64,000 nt of DNA from Chlorobaculum sp. MV4-Y (GTDB lineage: Bacteria; Bacteroidota; Chlorobiia; Chlorobiales; Chlorobiaceae), in assembly GCF_025244685.1 (NCBI RefSeq), contig NZ_CP104202.1, positions 1,430,359 to 1,494,358 on the forward strand, written 5' to 3'. Below the pieces are notes generated by a model, which saw nothing but the letters and a program-made list of their open reading frames with translations, had not been told where the DNA came from and did not search any database. Positions 39,582 through 48,591 of this stretch are shown one piece after another; position 1 is the stretch's first letter, and every line of letters begins with the position of its first letter. The position numbers were made by a program, and so were the translations under genes.

Positions 39582-40241
39582 TTACTGGTTGAAAAATGAA
39601 TCGACGAAGTCGAGAGCGAAATCCTCCATGTCACGCTCGATCTGACCGATCTGATGGGTCAGATAGTTGTAGCCCATCACGGCGGGAATCGCCGCAACCA
39701 GACCGGTCGCCGTGGCCACAAGCGCTTCGGAGATACCCGGAGCGACGGCGGCGAGCGAGGCCGATTTCATGAGACCGATATTCTGAAACGCGCTCATGAT
39801 GCCCCAAACGGTACCGAACAGTCCGATGAACGGCGCGGTGTTGCCCGTTGTGGCCAGAAACGGCACCATATGAGTCAGGCGCTTGCTCTCGGCGTTGACC
39901 TCCCGCTTGACGGCGAGCGTGATGCGCTCCTTCACATGTGAGGCGTTGGCGCGGTCACGCATCGCACTGTACTCGATGTAACCGGCACGGAATACTCTGG
40001 CAAGGGAACTGTTCCGGTAGTTTTCGCTCACCGCGAAGAGCTTGTCTGCATTCCTCAGGTCAAAAAACGAGTCCAGAAAATCCTGCGACTCATTCATCGA
40101 CTTTCTGACAAACCCGAACTTCCAGGCGATAATCGCCCAGGAAATGATTGAAAAAAGGATCAACACCAGCAGCACCATCACCACCACTGGGCCGGAGCCG
40201 GCAATCATCGACACGATTCCGCCACTCGCATGTTCAAGCAT
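39582..40241 (-). CDS. tolQ: TolQ/ExbB-family proton channel protein
   Basis: A 219-residue protein with three membrane spans: SMIAGSGPVVVMVLLVLILFSIISWAII near the N terminus, and two near the C terminus (TTGNTAPFIGLFGTVWGIMSAF and AATGLVAAIPAVMGYNYL). The MotA/ExbB signature is in GLFGTVWGIM and the conserved pore threonine region is visible. It is the first gene of the tol-pal cluster, 27 bp downstream of the fused kinase gene, so the two may share a transcript. Confidence 0.93.
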   Translation of the reverse strand: MLEHASGGIVSMIAGSGPVVVMVLLVLILFSIISWAIIAWKFGFVRKSMNESQDFLDSFFDLRNADKLFAVSENYRNSSLARVFRAGYIEYSAMRDRANASHVKERITLAVKREVNAESKRLTHMVPFLATTGNTAPFIGLFGTVWGIMSAFQNIGLMKSASLAAVAPGISEALVATATGLVAAIPAVMGYNYLTHQIGQIERDMEDFALDFVDSFFNQ

Positions 40242-40268
40242 GTTCGATTCCCTCTGATAGGTTCGCGA

Positions 40269-41846
40269 TTATAAAGAGACCAGATTCCGGACAACCAGGT
40301 AGGCGACAGCGGAGCCCGATATTGCACACAATGTATTGACCAGATCATTGTTTACAAAATCATATCCCTTAAGCAGTTCGTTGGCAACACGACTGCCGTC
40401 GGAAGCGATGCTGTGCGTCCGTTCCGTCACCTTCTGGCGGATGGGATCGTAATACTGAGCCTGCACCGTCGCACCAAAAAAGCTGTCCACGAGGCTGGCG
40501 AAAAGCCCGGAAACGCCAATCACCAGAAGCGATGTCATGATGCCAACCTGACCAATCCATGACACATTCATCAGGACGGCGCTTGAACAGATGAGCAGCG
40601 AACCGAGAAACGATGCCAACGTGCCGGGAATGGAGACGCCACCGGAGGTTCCAACCGGCACATCCTTGAAGGTGGTGATGAGGCGCGCTTTGGCATTGGG
40701 CCACATCGTGCCGATTTCGGTCGCCCAGGTATCGGCCTGCACGGCAGCGAGCGTGCCGAGATAGGCGAAGAAAATGTAGGGGTCGCCGGTCAGCGAGTAG
40801 ATCACCATCATGATCCAGGCCACACCGCCATTGGCGTAGACCTGAGCGGCATCGCGCTGGGATCCCTTCTCGAACACCAGGTCGAACTTCGCCTTCCGCT
40901 TGTGACCGAGCTTGGAGAGAATAGACGAAAGAAGATAGAAGGTCAGAAGCGGCACGGTCCAGACCACGCCACCGACGCCGAAAATAGTGGTACCGAGCAG
41001 AAAGGTGGCCGTGGCGCCGCTGTTGTTGAGAAACTTGACCTTGATCGAAAAGATCGCCATCATCAGCGCGAAAAGCCCGCCGAGCAGAAAAGCGTCGATC
41101 GTCACCATGTCGTTGACATCGATCAGGTAGAGCACGTAGGCGATGGATAGTGGAATGAACAGATTGTCGAGACCCCAGGAGAGCAGCGCCTCGACCGCCG
41201 TAACCAGCAGCGCCAGAAGCAATGCCAGAGCAAGCAGTTTCCAGACCGGCTGTCCAATGAGTCCACCGGTAAAAGCATCCCGGAAAACAAAGAGGGAGAC
41301 CAAAAGAATGACAAGGCTTGAGATGAACATAGCCATCGACCCCTCGATGCTCTTCCGACTTTTGGTGAGGTTCTCGATATGCCGTCCACCGGCTGCCGTA
41401 CCTACCAGTGCAGCCAGCGCATCGCCAATGCCCAGTACCAGCATTGAGGTCTGGAGAATCCAGACATGCTCACCCCAGAGAAACAGCGCTTGCAGAAAGA
41501 AAACCAGAGGAAACAGCACAGGGCCATAACTAATAACCGCCTCGCCCTCCGACGTTATAACAGGCTCACCATGCAGCGACCGGAAAAATCGCGCCTTCAG
41601 ACTCACCAAACCGATGACAGTGAAAAGCAATGATGCAAGAAGTGGCCAGGCATTGGAGACAAAGTAGGCAGGAATGAAGAACATCACGACCCCCATGCAG
41701 AGGTGAATCACCTTCCTGACGACAAGCGGGCTGACGCTGAACTTCCTGGTCAAAAGCTCGCCAAGCAACAGGAAAAAACCGACAAGAGTCAAAAGCAGAA
41801 AAAAAGAAGGCATATCCTGCGTAGAGGGCGACTGGATATTCACCAT
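40269..41846 (-). CDS. fused phytol/farnesol kinase-like and phytyl-phosphate kinase-like (DUF92) membrane protein
   Basis: A 525-residue multi-span protein (start ATG 41846). Residues about 40-230 resemble the VTE5/SEC59-type phytol/dolichol kinase: LVVRKVIHLCMGVVMFFIPAYF, SYGPVLFPLVFFLQALF, GIGDALAALVGTAAGG, and KSIEGSMAMF. From about residue 250 it matches the DUF92 family (VTE6): AIFSIKVKFLNNSGATATFLLG, then QVYANGGVAWIMMVIYS, DTWATEIGTMWPNAKARLITTFKDVPVGTSGGVS and FFGATVQAQYYD. In plants VTE5 and VTE6 act in turn on phytol to phytyl diphosphate. A fusion is thus expected to recycle phytol or farnesol from bacteriochlorophyll. Biochemical role here is inferred; it is cotranscribed with tolQ or divergent from ilv. 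Confidence 0.72.
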   Translation of the reverse strand: MVNIQSPSTQDMPSFFLLLTLVGFFLLLGELLTRKFSVSPLVVRKVIHLCMGVVMFFIPAYFVSNAWPLLASLLFTVIGLVSLKARFFRSLHGEPVITSEGEAVISYGPVLFPLVFFLQALFLWGEHVWILQTSMLVLGIGDALAALVGTAAGGRHIENLTKSRKSIEGSMAMFISSLVILLVSLFVFRDAFTGGLIGQPVWKLLALALLLALLVTAVEALLSWGLDNLFIPLSIAYVLYLIDVNDMVTIDAFLLGGLFALMMAIFSIKVKFLNNSGATATFLLGTTIFGVGGVVWTVPLLTFYLLSSILSKLGHKRKAKFDLVFEKGSQRDAAQVYANGGVAWIMMVIYSLTGDPYIFFAYLGTLAAVQADTWATEIGTMWPNAKARLITTFKDVPVGTSGGVSIPGTLASFLGSLLICSSAVLMNVSWIGQVGIMTSLLVIGVSGLFASLVDSFFGATVQAQYYDPIRQKVTERTHSIASDGSRVANELLKGYDFVNNDLVNTLCAISGSAVAYLVVRNLVSL

Positions 41847-42020
41847 GGTACTGACTTTTTGTTTGATAGGTGGAAGATAAGCAGAACCCTTTGTTCCAAG
41901 ATACAATTATTAAGTTTTTACACCACTTCGGACAAATGAATTAATTGCTGATTTTTGTACAGGAGAAAATTGTACTCTTGCTTTAATAAGCGGGAAAATG
42001 TAAATTACCTTCAATTTTTT

Positions 42021-42224
42021 ATGAACTGGCTCGACAACCGATCCATTGCAATGCCGTCTCAGACCAAACATCGTTCCATGACCGCTGCCTCAGGGCACAA
42101 AGAGGCTTCACAGCCTGAAGCACCTGCGGCAAGCAGCTTCACTGCACACCACACCACCCTCCTCTCCGGCATTACCCTTACCGTATCGGTACCGCTCGTA
42201 CACGTACGAATTATCGTAGCCTGA
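42021..42224 (+). CDS. candidate ilv leader peptide
   Basis: An open frame ending at TGA 42222-42224, 131 bp before ilvD. From ATG 42021 it has 67 residues; starts at 42051 and 42078 are also in frame and none has a clear ribosome-binding site. The last 21 residues, LLSGITLTVSVPLVHVRIIV-A, include 12 Leu, Ile and Val. All five valine codons are GTA, which would be scarce in this GC-rich genome. That is the pattern of branched-chain leader peptides such as those of the E. coli ilv operons. The frame sits upstream of a hairpin attenuator; its translation is inferred. Confidence 0.45.
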   Translation: MNWLDNRSIAMPSQTKHRSMTAASGHKEASQPEAPAASSFTAHHTTLLSGITLTVSVPLVHVRIIVA

Positions 42225-42329
42225 CCCACCGTCAGCCCGTTTCCAGGTCCATCGTATTTTCCGCGACAATGCATCAGACTTCAAGGCTTCGGGACAGGCA
42301 GGCCCGGACTTTTGTTTTCTTTGTTTTTC
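42220..42329 (+). promoter_or_regulatory. candidate ilv transcription attenuator
   Basis: CCTGACCC (42220-42227) overlaps the leader stop codon and can pair with GGGACAGG (42291-42298), with one A-A mismatch. GGGACAGG in turn overlaps the 5' arm of a terminator-like hairpin, TTCGGG (42288-42293) with CCCGGA (42303-42308), followed by a T-rich tract CTTTTGTTTTCTTTGTTTTT (42309-42328). The two pairings exclude each other. A ribosome that completes the leader would cover CCTGACCC and leave the terminator; one stalled at starved Leu, Ile or Val codons would free it. This is inferred from pairing only. Confidence 0.5.
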
Positions 42330-42354
42330 AATTGCTAACCATCAGACTTGACCC

Positions 42355-44037
42355 ATGAGATCAGATATCATAAAAAAAGGATTTGAAAAGGCTCCGCACC
42401 GCAGTCTCCTCAAAGCGACCGGATGCGTTTCGACACGAGATGATTTCTCGAAACCGTTCATCGGCATCTGCAACTCGTTCAACGAGCTGATTCCCGGCCA
42501 CGCCCATTTGCAGGAGCTGGGCAAAATTGCCAAGGAGGCCGTGCGCGAAGCTGGCGGCGTACCGTTCGAGTTCAACACCATCGGCGTCTGCGACGGCATC
42601 GCGATGGGCCACGTCGGTATGCGCTACTCGCTGGCCAGCCGCGAGCTGATCGCCGACTCGGTCGAGACCGTCGTCGAAGCGCACCGGCTCGACGGCCTGG
42701 TCTGCATCCCGAACTGCGACAAGATCACCCCCGGCATGATGATGGGCGCACTCCGCACCAACGTACCGGTTGTCTTCGTCTCGGGCGGGCCGATGAAGGC
42801 CGGCCACACGCCCTCCGGCAAAACGGTCGATCTCATTTCAGTGTTCGAGGCAGTCGGCAAATGCAGCACCGGAGAAATCACGGAGGAGGAACTCCAGACC
42901 ATCGAGGAGTGTGGCTGCCCCGGTTGCGGCTCCTGCTCCGGCATGTTCACGGCCAACTCGATGAACTGCCTCTGCGAGGCGCTCGGCTTCGCGCTGCCCG
43001 GCAACGGCACAATCCTCGCCGCCGATCCTCGCCGCAACGAGTTGGTCAAGGCCGCTGCCGGACGCATCGTCGATCTGGTCAAAGAGGATGTTCGCCCGCG
43101 CCAGATTCTGACCCGCACGGCGATGCTCAACGCCTTCGCGCTCGATCTGGCGATGGGCGGTAGCACCAACACGATTCTGCACACGCTGGCCATCGCGAGC
43201 GAAGCTGAACTCGACTTCGACTTCTCGGAGCTGAACGACCTGTCGGCTAAAACGCCCTACATCTGCAAGGTCAGCCCGGCGACCACCGAGGTGCACATCG
43301 AGGATGTGGATCGCGCGGGCGGCATCTCGGCGATCCTGAAGGAGCTGTCGAAGGTCGAGGGACTGCTCGACCTCTCCGCTCCGACCGTCACCGGCAAGAC
43401 GCTCGGCGAGAACATCGCCAGCGCCGAGGTGCTCGACCGGAAGGTGATCCGCTCCGTCGAGGAACCGTACGCGGCCACCGGCGGCCTGGCGGTGCTCTAT
43501 GGGAACCTTGCGCCGAACGGCGCGGTTGTCAAGACCGGCGCGGTCAACCCGTCGATGATGAAGCACACCGGCCCGGCGAAGGTCTATGACTGCCAGGACG
43601 ACGCGATCGCAGGCATTATGCAGGGTGACGTCAAATCGGGCGACGTGGTGGTGATCCGCTACGAAGGCCCACGCGGCGGCCCTGGAATGCCCGAAATGCT
43701 CTCGCCGACCAGCGCCATCATGGGCCGCGGCCTCGGCGATTCGGTCGCGCTCATCACCGACGGACGCTTCTCTGGCGGATCACGCGGCGCCTGTGTAGGT
43801 CATGTATCGCCCGAAGCCGCCGACCGCGGTCCGATCGCAGCCGTGCAGACCGGCGACATGATCACCATCGACATTCCGCAGCGCTCGATGACGGTAGCGC
43901 TCGATGACGAGACCATCCGCCAGCGCATCGAGGCGTTGCCAGAGTTCGAGCCGAAAATCAAAAAAGGGTACCTGGCGCGATACGCACGGATGGTCACCTC
44001 GGCAAATACCGGCGCGGTGCTGACAACAGATTTTTAA
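42355..44037 (+). CDS. ilvD: dihydroxy-acid dehydratase
   Basis: Dehydrates 2,3-dihydroxy-isovalerate and 2,3-dihydroxy-3-methylvalerate in valine and isoleucine synthesis. The 560-residue protein has an iron-sulfur cluster with cysteines in NCDKITPGM and [21 protein letters not shown]. The catalytic-face motif [14 protein letters not shown] follows, then the C-terminal [19 protein letters not shown] with the catalytic serine. The start matches the family ([19 protein letters not shown]). It opens the ilv-leu cluster behind the attenuator. Length is normal. Confidence 0.95.
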   Translation: MRSDIIKKGFEKAPHRSLLKATGCVSTRDDFSKPFIGICNSFNELIPGHAHLQELGKIAKEAVREAGGVPFEFNTIGVCDGIAMGHVGMRYSLASRELIADSVETVVEAHRLDGLVCIPNCDKITPGMMMGALRTNVPVVFVSGGPMKAGHTPSGKTVDLISVFEAVGKCSTGEITEEELQTIEECGCPGCGSCSGMFTANSMNCLCEALGFALPGNGTILAADPRRNELVKAAAGRIVDLVKEDVRPRQILTRTAMLNAFALDLAMGGSTNTILHTLAIASEAELDFDFSELNDLSAKTPYICKVSPATTEVHIEDVDRAGGISAILKELSKVEGLLDLSAPTVTGKTLGENIASAEVLDRKVIRSVEEPYAATGGLAVLYGNLAPNGAVVKTGAVNPSMMKHTGPAKVYDCQDDAIAGIMQGDVKSGDVVVIRYEGPRGGPGMPEMLSPTSAIMGRGLGDSVALITDGRFSGGSRGACVGHVSPEAADRGPIAAVQTGDMITIDIPQRSMTVALDDETIRQRIEALPEFEPKIKKGYLARYARMVTSANTGAVLTTDF

Positions 44038-44110
44038 CTGAAATGAAACAGGGCAAGGCCGTCGCACCTCCAGATAGCTCACCCTGCCATCAATCAACAG
44101 GATTGAAACC

Positions 44111-45832
44111 ATGCATAACAACGGAGAGAAACTGATCGGATCCGAAATATTTTTCGAGTGTCTGAGGCGTGAAAACGTCGAGTACATTTTCGGCTACCCT
44201 GGCGGGGCGTTGCTGAAGGTTTACGAAACCCTGCACGATGTCGAGGATATCGAGCACATTCTGGTGCGTCACGAACAGGGCGCGACCCACATGGCCGAGG
44301 GCTACGCCCGCGCCACCGGCAAGCCCGGCGTGGTGCTGGTCACCTCCGGCCCCGGCGCAACCAACACAGTCACCGGCATCGCCAACGCCTACATGGACTC
44401 CACGCCACTCGTGGTTTTCACCGGCCAGGTGCCGAGTTCGCTGATCGGCAACGACGCCTTTCAGGAGGCGGACATTGTCGGCATCACGCGACCGATCACC
44501 AAGCACAACTTCCTCGTCAAGGACGTGCGCGAGCTGGCTACGACCATCCGCAAGGCGTTTTACCTCGCCACCAACGGACGGCCCGGCCCGGTGCTGGTCG
44601 ATATGCCAAAGGACGTGCTCAACGCGGAGTGCCTCTTCGAGTGGCCAGAGAGCGTTGACATTCGCGGCTTCAAGCCGACCATCAAGTGCCACGCCAACCA
44701 GGTGCAGAAAGCGGCGAAAATGATCGCCAGGGCCAAGCGCCCTCTGCTCTACGTCGGCGGCGGCGTCATCACGGCTGAAGCTTCGGAAGAGCTGCGCAAG
44801 CTCGCCATCGATCAGCAGATTCCGGTCACCATGACCCTGCAGGGGCTTGGCGCGTTCCCCGGAGACCATCCGCTCTCGATGGGAATGCTCGGCATGCACG
44901 GCACCTACTGGGCCAACCAGGCGGTGAGCAACTGCGACCTGTTGATCGCCGTCGGCGCGCGTTTCGACGACCGCGTCACCGGCAAGGTGGACACCTTTGC
45001 TACCCATGCGTACAAAATCCACAACGACATCGATCCGACCAACGTGGACAAGAACATCAAGGTCGATCTGCCGGTGGTCGGCGACTCGAAGGACTTCCTC
45101 GCCTCGCTCATCGAAGCAATGCCGAAATCGCGGGAGGATCGCGGCGCGTGGCTCGCCGAAATCGAGGCGTGGCGCAAGCAGTGCCCGCTCGACTACGAAA
45201 TCGAGCCGGATTCGCTCAAAACCGAGTTCGTCATCGACGAGGTCTCGAAGCAGACCAAAGGCCACGCAGTGGTCGTCACCGACGTCGGTCAGCACCAGAT
45301 GTGGACATCGCAGTACTACAAGTTCACCGAACCGCGCTCGATCATCACGAGCGGCGGCCTCGGCACGATGGGCTTCGGCCTGCCGTCGGCGATCGGCGCG
45401 GCGTTTGGCGTGACCGACCGCCCGGTGGTACTCTTCAGCGGCGACGGCGGTCTGATGATGAACATCCAGGAGCTGGTCACAGCGGTCTACAACAAGCTGC
45501 CGGTCAAGATATTCCTGATCAACAACAGCTACCTCGGCATGGTGCGCCAGTGGCAAGAGCTTTTCCACCAGGAGAAGTACACCTTCACCGACCTGGCGTC
45601 GAGCAACCCCGATTTCGTCAAGGTTGCCGAAGCCTTTGGCTGCAAGGCGATGAGCGCCAGCAATCCAGAGGCGGCCAAAAACGCCATCACCGAAGCGCTC
45701 GCGTACAACGACGGCCCGGTGCTGGTCGATTTCAGGGTTATCCGCAAAGATATGGTTTTTCCAATGGTGCCCGCTGGCGGGTCGATCTCCGACATGCTGC
45801 TTGCCCGGCTGAATCCGAAAACAATGGTTTAA
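44111..45832 (+). CDS. ilvB: acetolactate synthase large subunit
   Basis: The thiamine diphosphate enzyme that makes acetolactate or acetohydroxybutyrate from pyruvate (and 2-ketobutyrate). The 573 residues show YIFGYPGGALLKVYE with catalytic glutamate region in HEQGATHMAEGYARATGKPG, the FAD-binding middle (LLYVGGGVITAEASEELR), and the ThDP motif GDGGLMMNIQELVTAVYNKLPVKIFLINN. It lies 73 bp after ilvD. The cofactor is made in part by the thi operon at 4.7-7.5 kb. Confidence 0.95.
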   Translation: MHNNGEKLIGSEIFFECLRRENVEYIFGYPGGALLKVYETLHDVEDIEHILVRHEQGATHMAEGYARATGKPGVVLVTSGPGATNTVTGIANAYMDSTPLVVFTGQVPSSLIGNDAFQEADIVGITRPITKHNFLVKDVRELATTIRKAFYLATNGRPGPVLVDMPKDVLNAECLFEWPESVDIRGFKPTIKCHANQVQKAAKMIARAKRPLLYVGGGVITAEASEELRKLAIDQQIPVTMTLQGLGAFPGDHPLSMGMLGMHGTYWANQAVSNCDLLIAVGARFDDRVTGKVDTFATHAYKIHNDIDPTNVDKNIKVDLPVVGDSKDFLASLIEAMPKSREDRGAWLAEIEAWRKQCPLDYEIEPDSLKTEFVIDEVSKQTKGHAVVVTDVGQHQMWTSQYYKFTEPRSIITSGGLGTMGFGLPSAIGAAFGVTDRPVVLFSGDGGLMMNIQELVTAVYNKLPVKIFLINNSYLGMVRQWQELFHQEKYTFTDLASSNPDFVKVAEAFGCKAMSASNPEAAKNAITEALAYNDGPVLVDFRVIRKDMVFPMVPAGGSISDMLLARLNPKTMV

Positions 45833-45841
45833 GTTACTTCT

Positions 45842-46321
45842 ATGAAACATCTTATATCCGTTCTGGTCGAGAACAAGTTCGGCACGCTGAACCGGGTTGC
45901 GGCCATGTTCAGCGCGCGCGGCTTCAATCTCGAAAGCATCTCCATCGGAGAGACCGAAGACCCGGAAATTTCGCGCATGACCATCGTGACGCGGGGCGAA
46001 GACCGCATCATCAGCCAGGTGCTCAAGCAACTGAACCGTCTGGTCGATACGATCAAGGTGACCGACCTCACCCATCAGCCGCACGTGGAGCGCGAATTGC
46101 TGCTTCTGAGCCTGAAACTCAGCAAATCCACCCAGCACGAGATTTTCGAGCTGGCCAATGTTTTTAAGGGAAAAGTCGTGGATATAAAGCAAAAATCCAT
46201 TACTATTGAGTTCATCGGTTCACCCGACAAAATCAACACGGCCATCGACCTTTTCAGGCCTTTCGGCATCCGTGAACTCGCCCGTTCCGGCGCGGTAGCC
46301 ATCCATCGCGGCGAGAGCTGA
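45842..46321 (+). CDS. ilvN: acetolactate synthase small (regulatory) subunit
   Basis: A 159-residue regulatory subunit that binds valine for feedback control and stimulates the large subunit. The N-terminal ACT domain starts [31 protein letters not shown] with the ligand-site asparagine. The C-terminal domain includes [24 protein letters not shown]. The long form is of the IlvH/IlvN 160-residue type. It lies 9 bp after ilvB. Confidence 0.94.
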   Translation: MKHLISVLVENKFGTLNRVAAMFSARGFNLESISIGETEDPEISRMTIVTRGEDRIISQVLKQLNRLVDTIKVTDLTHQPHVERELLLLSLKLSKSTQHEIFELANVFKGKVVDIKQKSITIEFIGSPDKINTAIDLFRPFGIRELARSGAVAIHRGES

Positions 46322-46358
46322 AGTTTTTTATGTACGTCCAAAACAAGTCAATACGAAT

Positions 46359-47357
46359 ATGTCAATGAATGTCTATTACGAGCAGGATGCCGATCTCGCG
46401 GTACTGCAGAACAAGAATATCGCCATTCTCGGCTACGGCAGCCAGGGCCACGCTCATGCACTGAACCTGAAGGATAGCGGCATGAACGTCTGCGTCGGCC
46501 TCAAGACCGACAGCGCCTCCTGCGCCAAGGCCCGCGAAGCTGGCCTGAAGGTTGACACGGTCGCCGAAGCGGTCAAGTGGGCCGATATCGTCATGGTGCT
46601 CCTGCCGGATCAGACCCAGAAAAGCGTTTGGGACAACGAAATCGCGCCGAACCTGAAATCGGGTGCGACGCTTGCTTTCGGCCACGGCTTCAATATTCAC
46701 TACAAGCAGATCGTGCCTCCGGCTGACGTGAACGTCATCATGATCGCTCCGAAAAGCCCCGGCCACCTCGTTCGCCGCACCTACACCGAAGGCAACGGCG
46801 TCCCCTGCCTCATCGCAGTGCACCAGGACGCCACCGGCGACGCCAAAGCAATTGCGCTGGCATGGGCCAAAGGGATCGGCGGCACCAAGGCTGGCGTCAT
46901 CGAGACCAACTTCAAGGACGAGACCGAGACAGACCTCTTCGGCGAGCAGGCCGTGCTTTGCGGCGGTTCTGCCGAGCTGATCAAAATCGGCTTCGAGACC
47001 CTCACCGAAGCTGGCTATCCGCCGGAACTGGCCTATTTCGAGTGCATGCACGAGCTGAAGCTCATCGTCGATCTCTACTACGAAGGCGGCCTGTCGCGCA
47101 TGAACTATTCGGTCAGCGACACCGCCGAGTACGGCGGCATGACCCGCGGCCCGCGCGTCATCACTGCTACCGCGAAAGCCGAGATGAAGAAGATTCTCGA
47201 AGAGGTGCAGGATGGCCGCTTTGCCAAAGAGTTCATCGACGAGTGCAACTCCGGCTACAAGAAACTCAACGAGCTGCGCGAGAGCAATCGCAACCACCCC
47301 ATTGAGGTCGTTGGCGAGAAACTGCGCGGCATGATGAGCTGGCTGAAAAAGAAATAA
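46359..47357 (+). CDS. ilvC: ketol-acid reductoisomerase
   Basis: Rearranges and reduces acetolactate with NADPH to dihydroxy-isovalerate. The 332-residue class I protein has the nucleotide site [20 protein letters not shown], metal and substrate region with [32 protein letters not shown], and the knotted C-terminal domain [19 protein letters not shown] with [14 protein letters not shown]. The first methionines are at 46359 and 46365; the second ([11 protein letters not shown]) is the likelier family start. No clear ribosome-binding site marks either. Confidence 0.95.
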   Translation: MSMNVYYEQDADLAVLQNKNIAILGYGSQGHAHALNLKDSGMNVCVGLKTDSASCAKAREAGLKVDTVAEAVKWADIVMVLLPDQTQKSVWDNEIAPNLKSGATLAFGHGFNIHYKQIVPPADVNVIMIAPKSPGHLVRRTYTEGNGVPCLIAVHQDATGDAKAIALAWAKGIGGTKAGVIETNFKDETETDLFGEQAVLCGGSAELIKIGFETLTEAGYPPELAYFECMHELKLIVDLYYEGGLSRMNYSVSDTAEYGGMTRGPRVITATAKAEMKKILEEVQDGRFAKEFIDECNSGYKKLNELRESNRNHPIEVVGEKLRGMMSWLKKK

Positions 47358-47365
47358 GCGGGAGG

Positions 47366-48424
47366 ATGATGTATAAAATTGTCTCCATACCCGGTGACGG
47401 CATCGGCCCCGAAGTGGTGGCCGGTGCTCTTGAAGTGCTGAACGCCGTCTCGAAAAAACATGGTTTTGAAGTGGCGGTCGAGGAGCATCTCTTCGGCGGC
47501 GCTTCGTACGATGTGCACGGCTCCATGCTGACAGACGAAACGCTCGAAGCGTGCAAGAATTGCGATGCCGTGCTGCTTGGCGCGGTCGGCGGTTACAAAT
47601 GGGAAAATCTGCCGCACGAGCAGAAGCCTGAAGCGGCACTGCTGAGAATCCGCAAGGAGCTCGGCCTCTTCGCAAACCTCCGTCCGGCAAAGGTGTATGA
47701 TGCTCTCGTGGCATCATCGACACTGAAGACCGAAGTGGTGCAGGGCACCGACTTCATGGTCTTCCGCGAGCTGACTGGCGGCATCTACTTCGGCCAGCCG
47801 AGAGGCTACGACGAGAATCGCGGCTGGAACACGATGGTTTACGAGCGTTACGAGGTCGAGCGCATCGCGCGGCTTGCGTTTGAATACGCGAAAAAGCGCG
47901 GCAACGCCAAGGTAACGTCCATCGACAAGGCCAACGTGCTCGAAGTTTCGCAGTTCTGGCGCAACATCGTGCATGAAGTGCACCAGGATTTCCCTGAAAT
48001 CGAGCTGGTGGACATGTACGTTGACAATGCCGCCATGCAGGTGGTGCGCAATCCGAAGCAGTTCGAGGTGATCGTGACCGGCAACATCTTCGGCGACATC
48101 CTGAGCGACATTTCGGGCATGATCACCGGCAGCCTCGGCATGTTGCCTTCGGCGAGCATCGGCTCGGAGCACGCGCTCTACGAACCGATCCACGGCAGCG
48201 CTCCCGACATCGCAGGCCAGAACAAAGCAAACCCGATCGCGACCATCGCGTCGGTGGCCATGATGTTCGAGAACAGCTTCAACCGGCCCGAAGTGGCGAA
48301 CGATATCTACGCCGCCATCGAAGGTGCGCTTGCCGCTGGCTTCCGCACGGGCGACATCGCAGCACAAGGCGAGGCGATCTGTTCGACAACGGAAATGACA
48401 GCAGCTATCGTCGCCCGAATTTGA
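47366..48424 (+). CDS. leuB: 3-isopropylmalate dehydrogenase
   Basis: Oxidises and decarboxylates 3-isopropylmalate on the leucine branch. The 352-residue protein has KIVSIPGDGIGPEVVAGALEV, the substrate-binding RIRKELGLFANLRPAKVY, RELTGGIYFG, the metal-site D and the signature NIFGDILSDISGMITGSLGMLPSASIG, then YEPIHGSAPDIAGQNKANP. A GGGAGGATG site directly precedes the ATG-ATG. It ends the ilvD-to-leuB stretch; a hairpin terminator follows. Confidence 0.95.
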   Translation: MMYKIVSIPGDGIGPEVVAGALEVLNAVSKKHGFEVAVEEHLFGGASYDVHGSMLTDETLEACKNCDAVLLGAVGGYKWENLPHEQKPEAALLRIRKELGLFANLRPAKVYDALVASSTLKTEVVQGTDFMVFRELTGGIYFGQPRGYDENRGWNTMVYERYEVERIARLAFEYAKKRGNAKVTSIDKANVLEVSQFWRNIVHEVHQDFPEIELVDMYVDNAAMQVVRNPKQFEVIVTGNIFGDILSDISGMITGSLGMLPSASIGSEHALYEPIHGSAPDIAGQNKANPIATIASVAMMFENSFNRPEVANDIYAAIEGALAAGFRTGDIAAQGEAICSTTEMTAAIVARI

Positions 48425-48480
48425 CGGCGAACAACGCGAAGAAAACGACAGAGCACATGCGGCGGTGAGCCGCGACGAGA

Positions 48481-48511
48481 AAAGCCGGAGCTCTGCAAGC
48501 ATCCGGCTTTT
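48481..48511 (+). terminator. terminator after leuB
   Basis: AAAAGCCGG pairs with CCGGCTTTT around a 13-base loop, followed by CATTTTTTG. This splits the ilv-leuB transcript from leuC-leuD-cimA. Confidence 0.75.
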
Positions 48512-48591
48512 CATTTTTTGACGGGGCCTGCCAGCCCGGACAAGAAAAAATTCAGACAAGATTTATATCCGATAACGGAATCTTTCAAATC

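Noticed and set aside
44090..46192. 700-codon minus-strand frame opposite ilvB and ilvN
   Set aside because: High-GC antisense openness; the plus strand has the ThDP motif and ACT domain.
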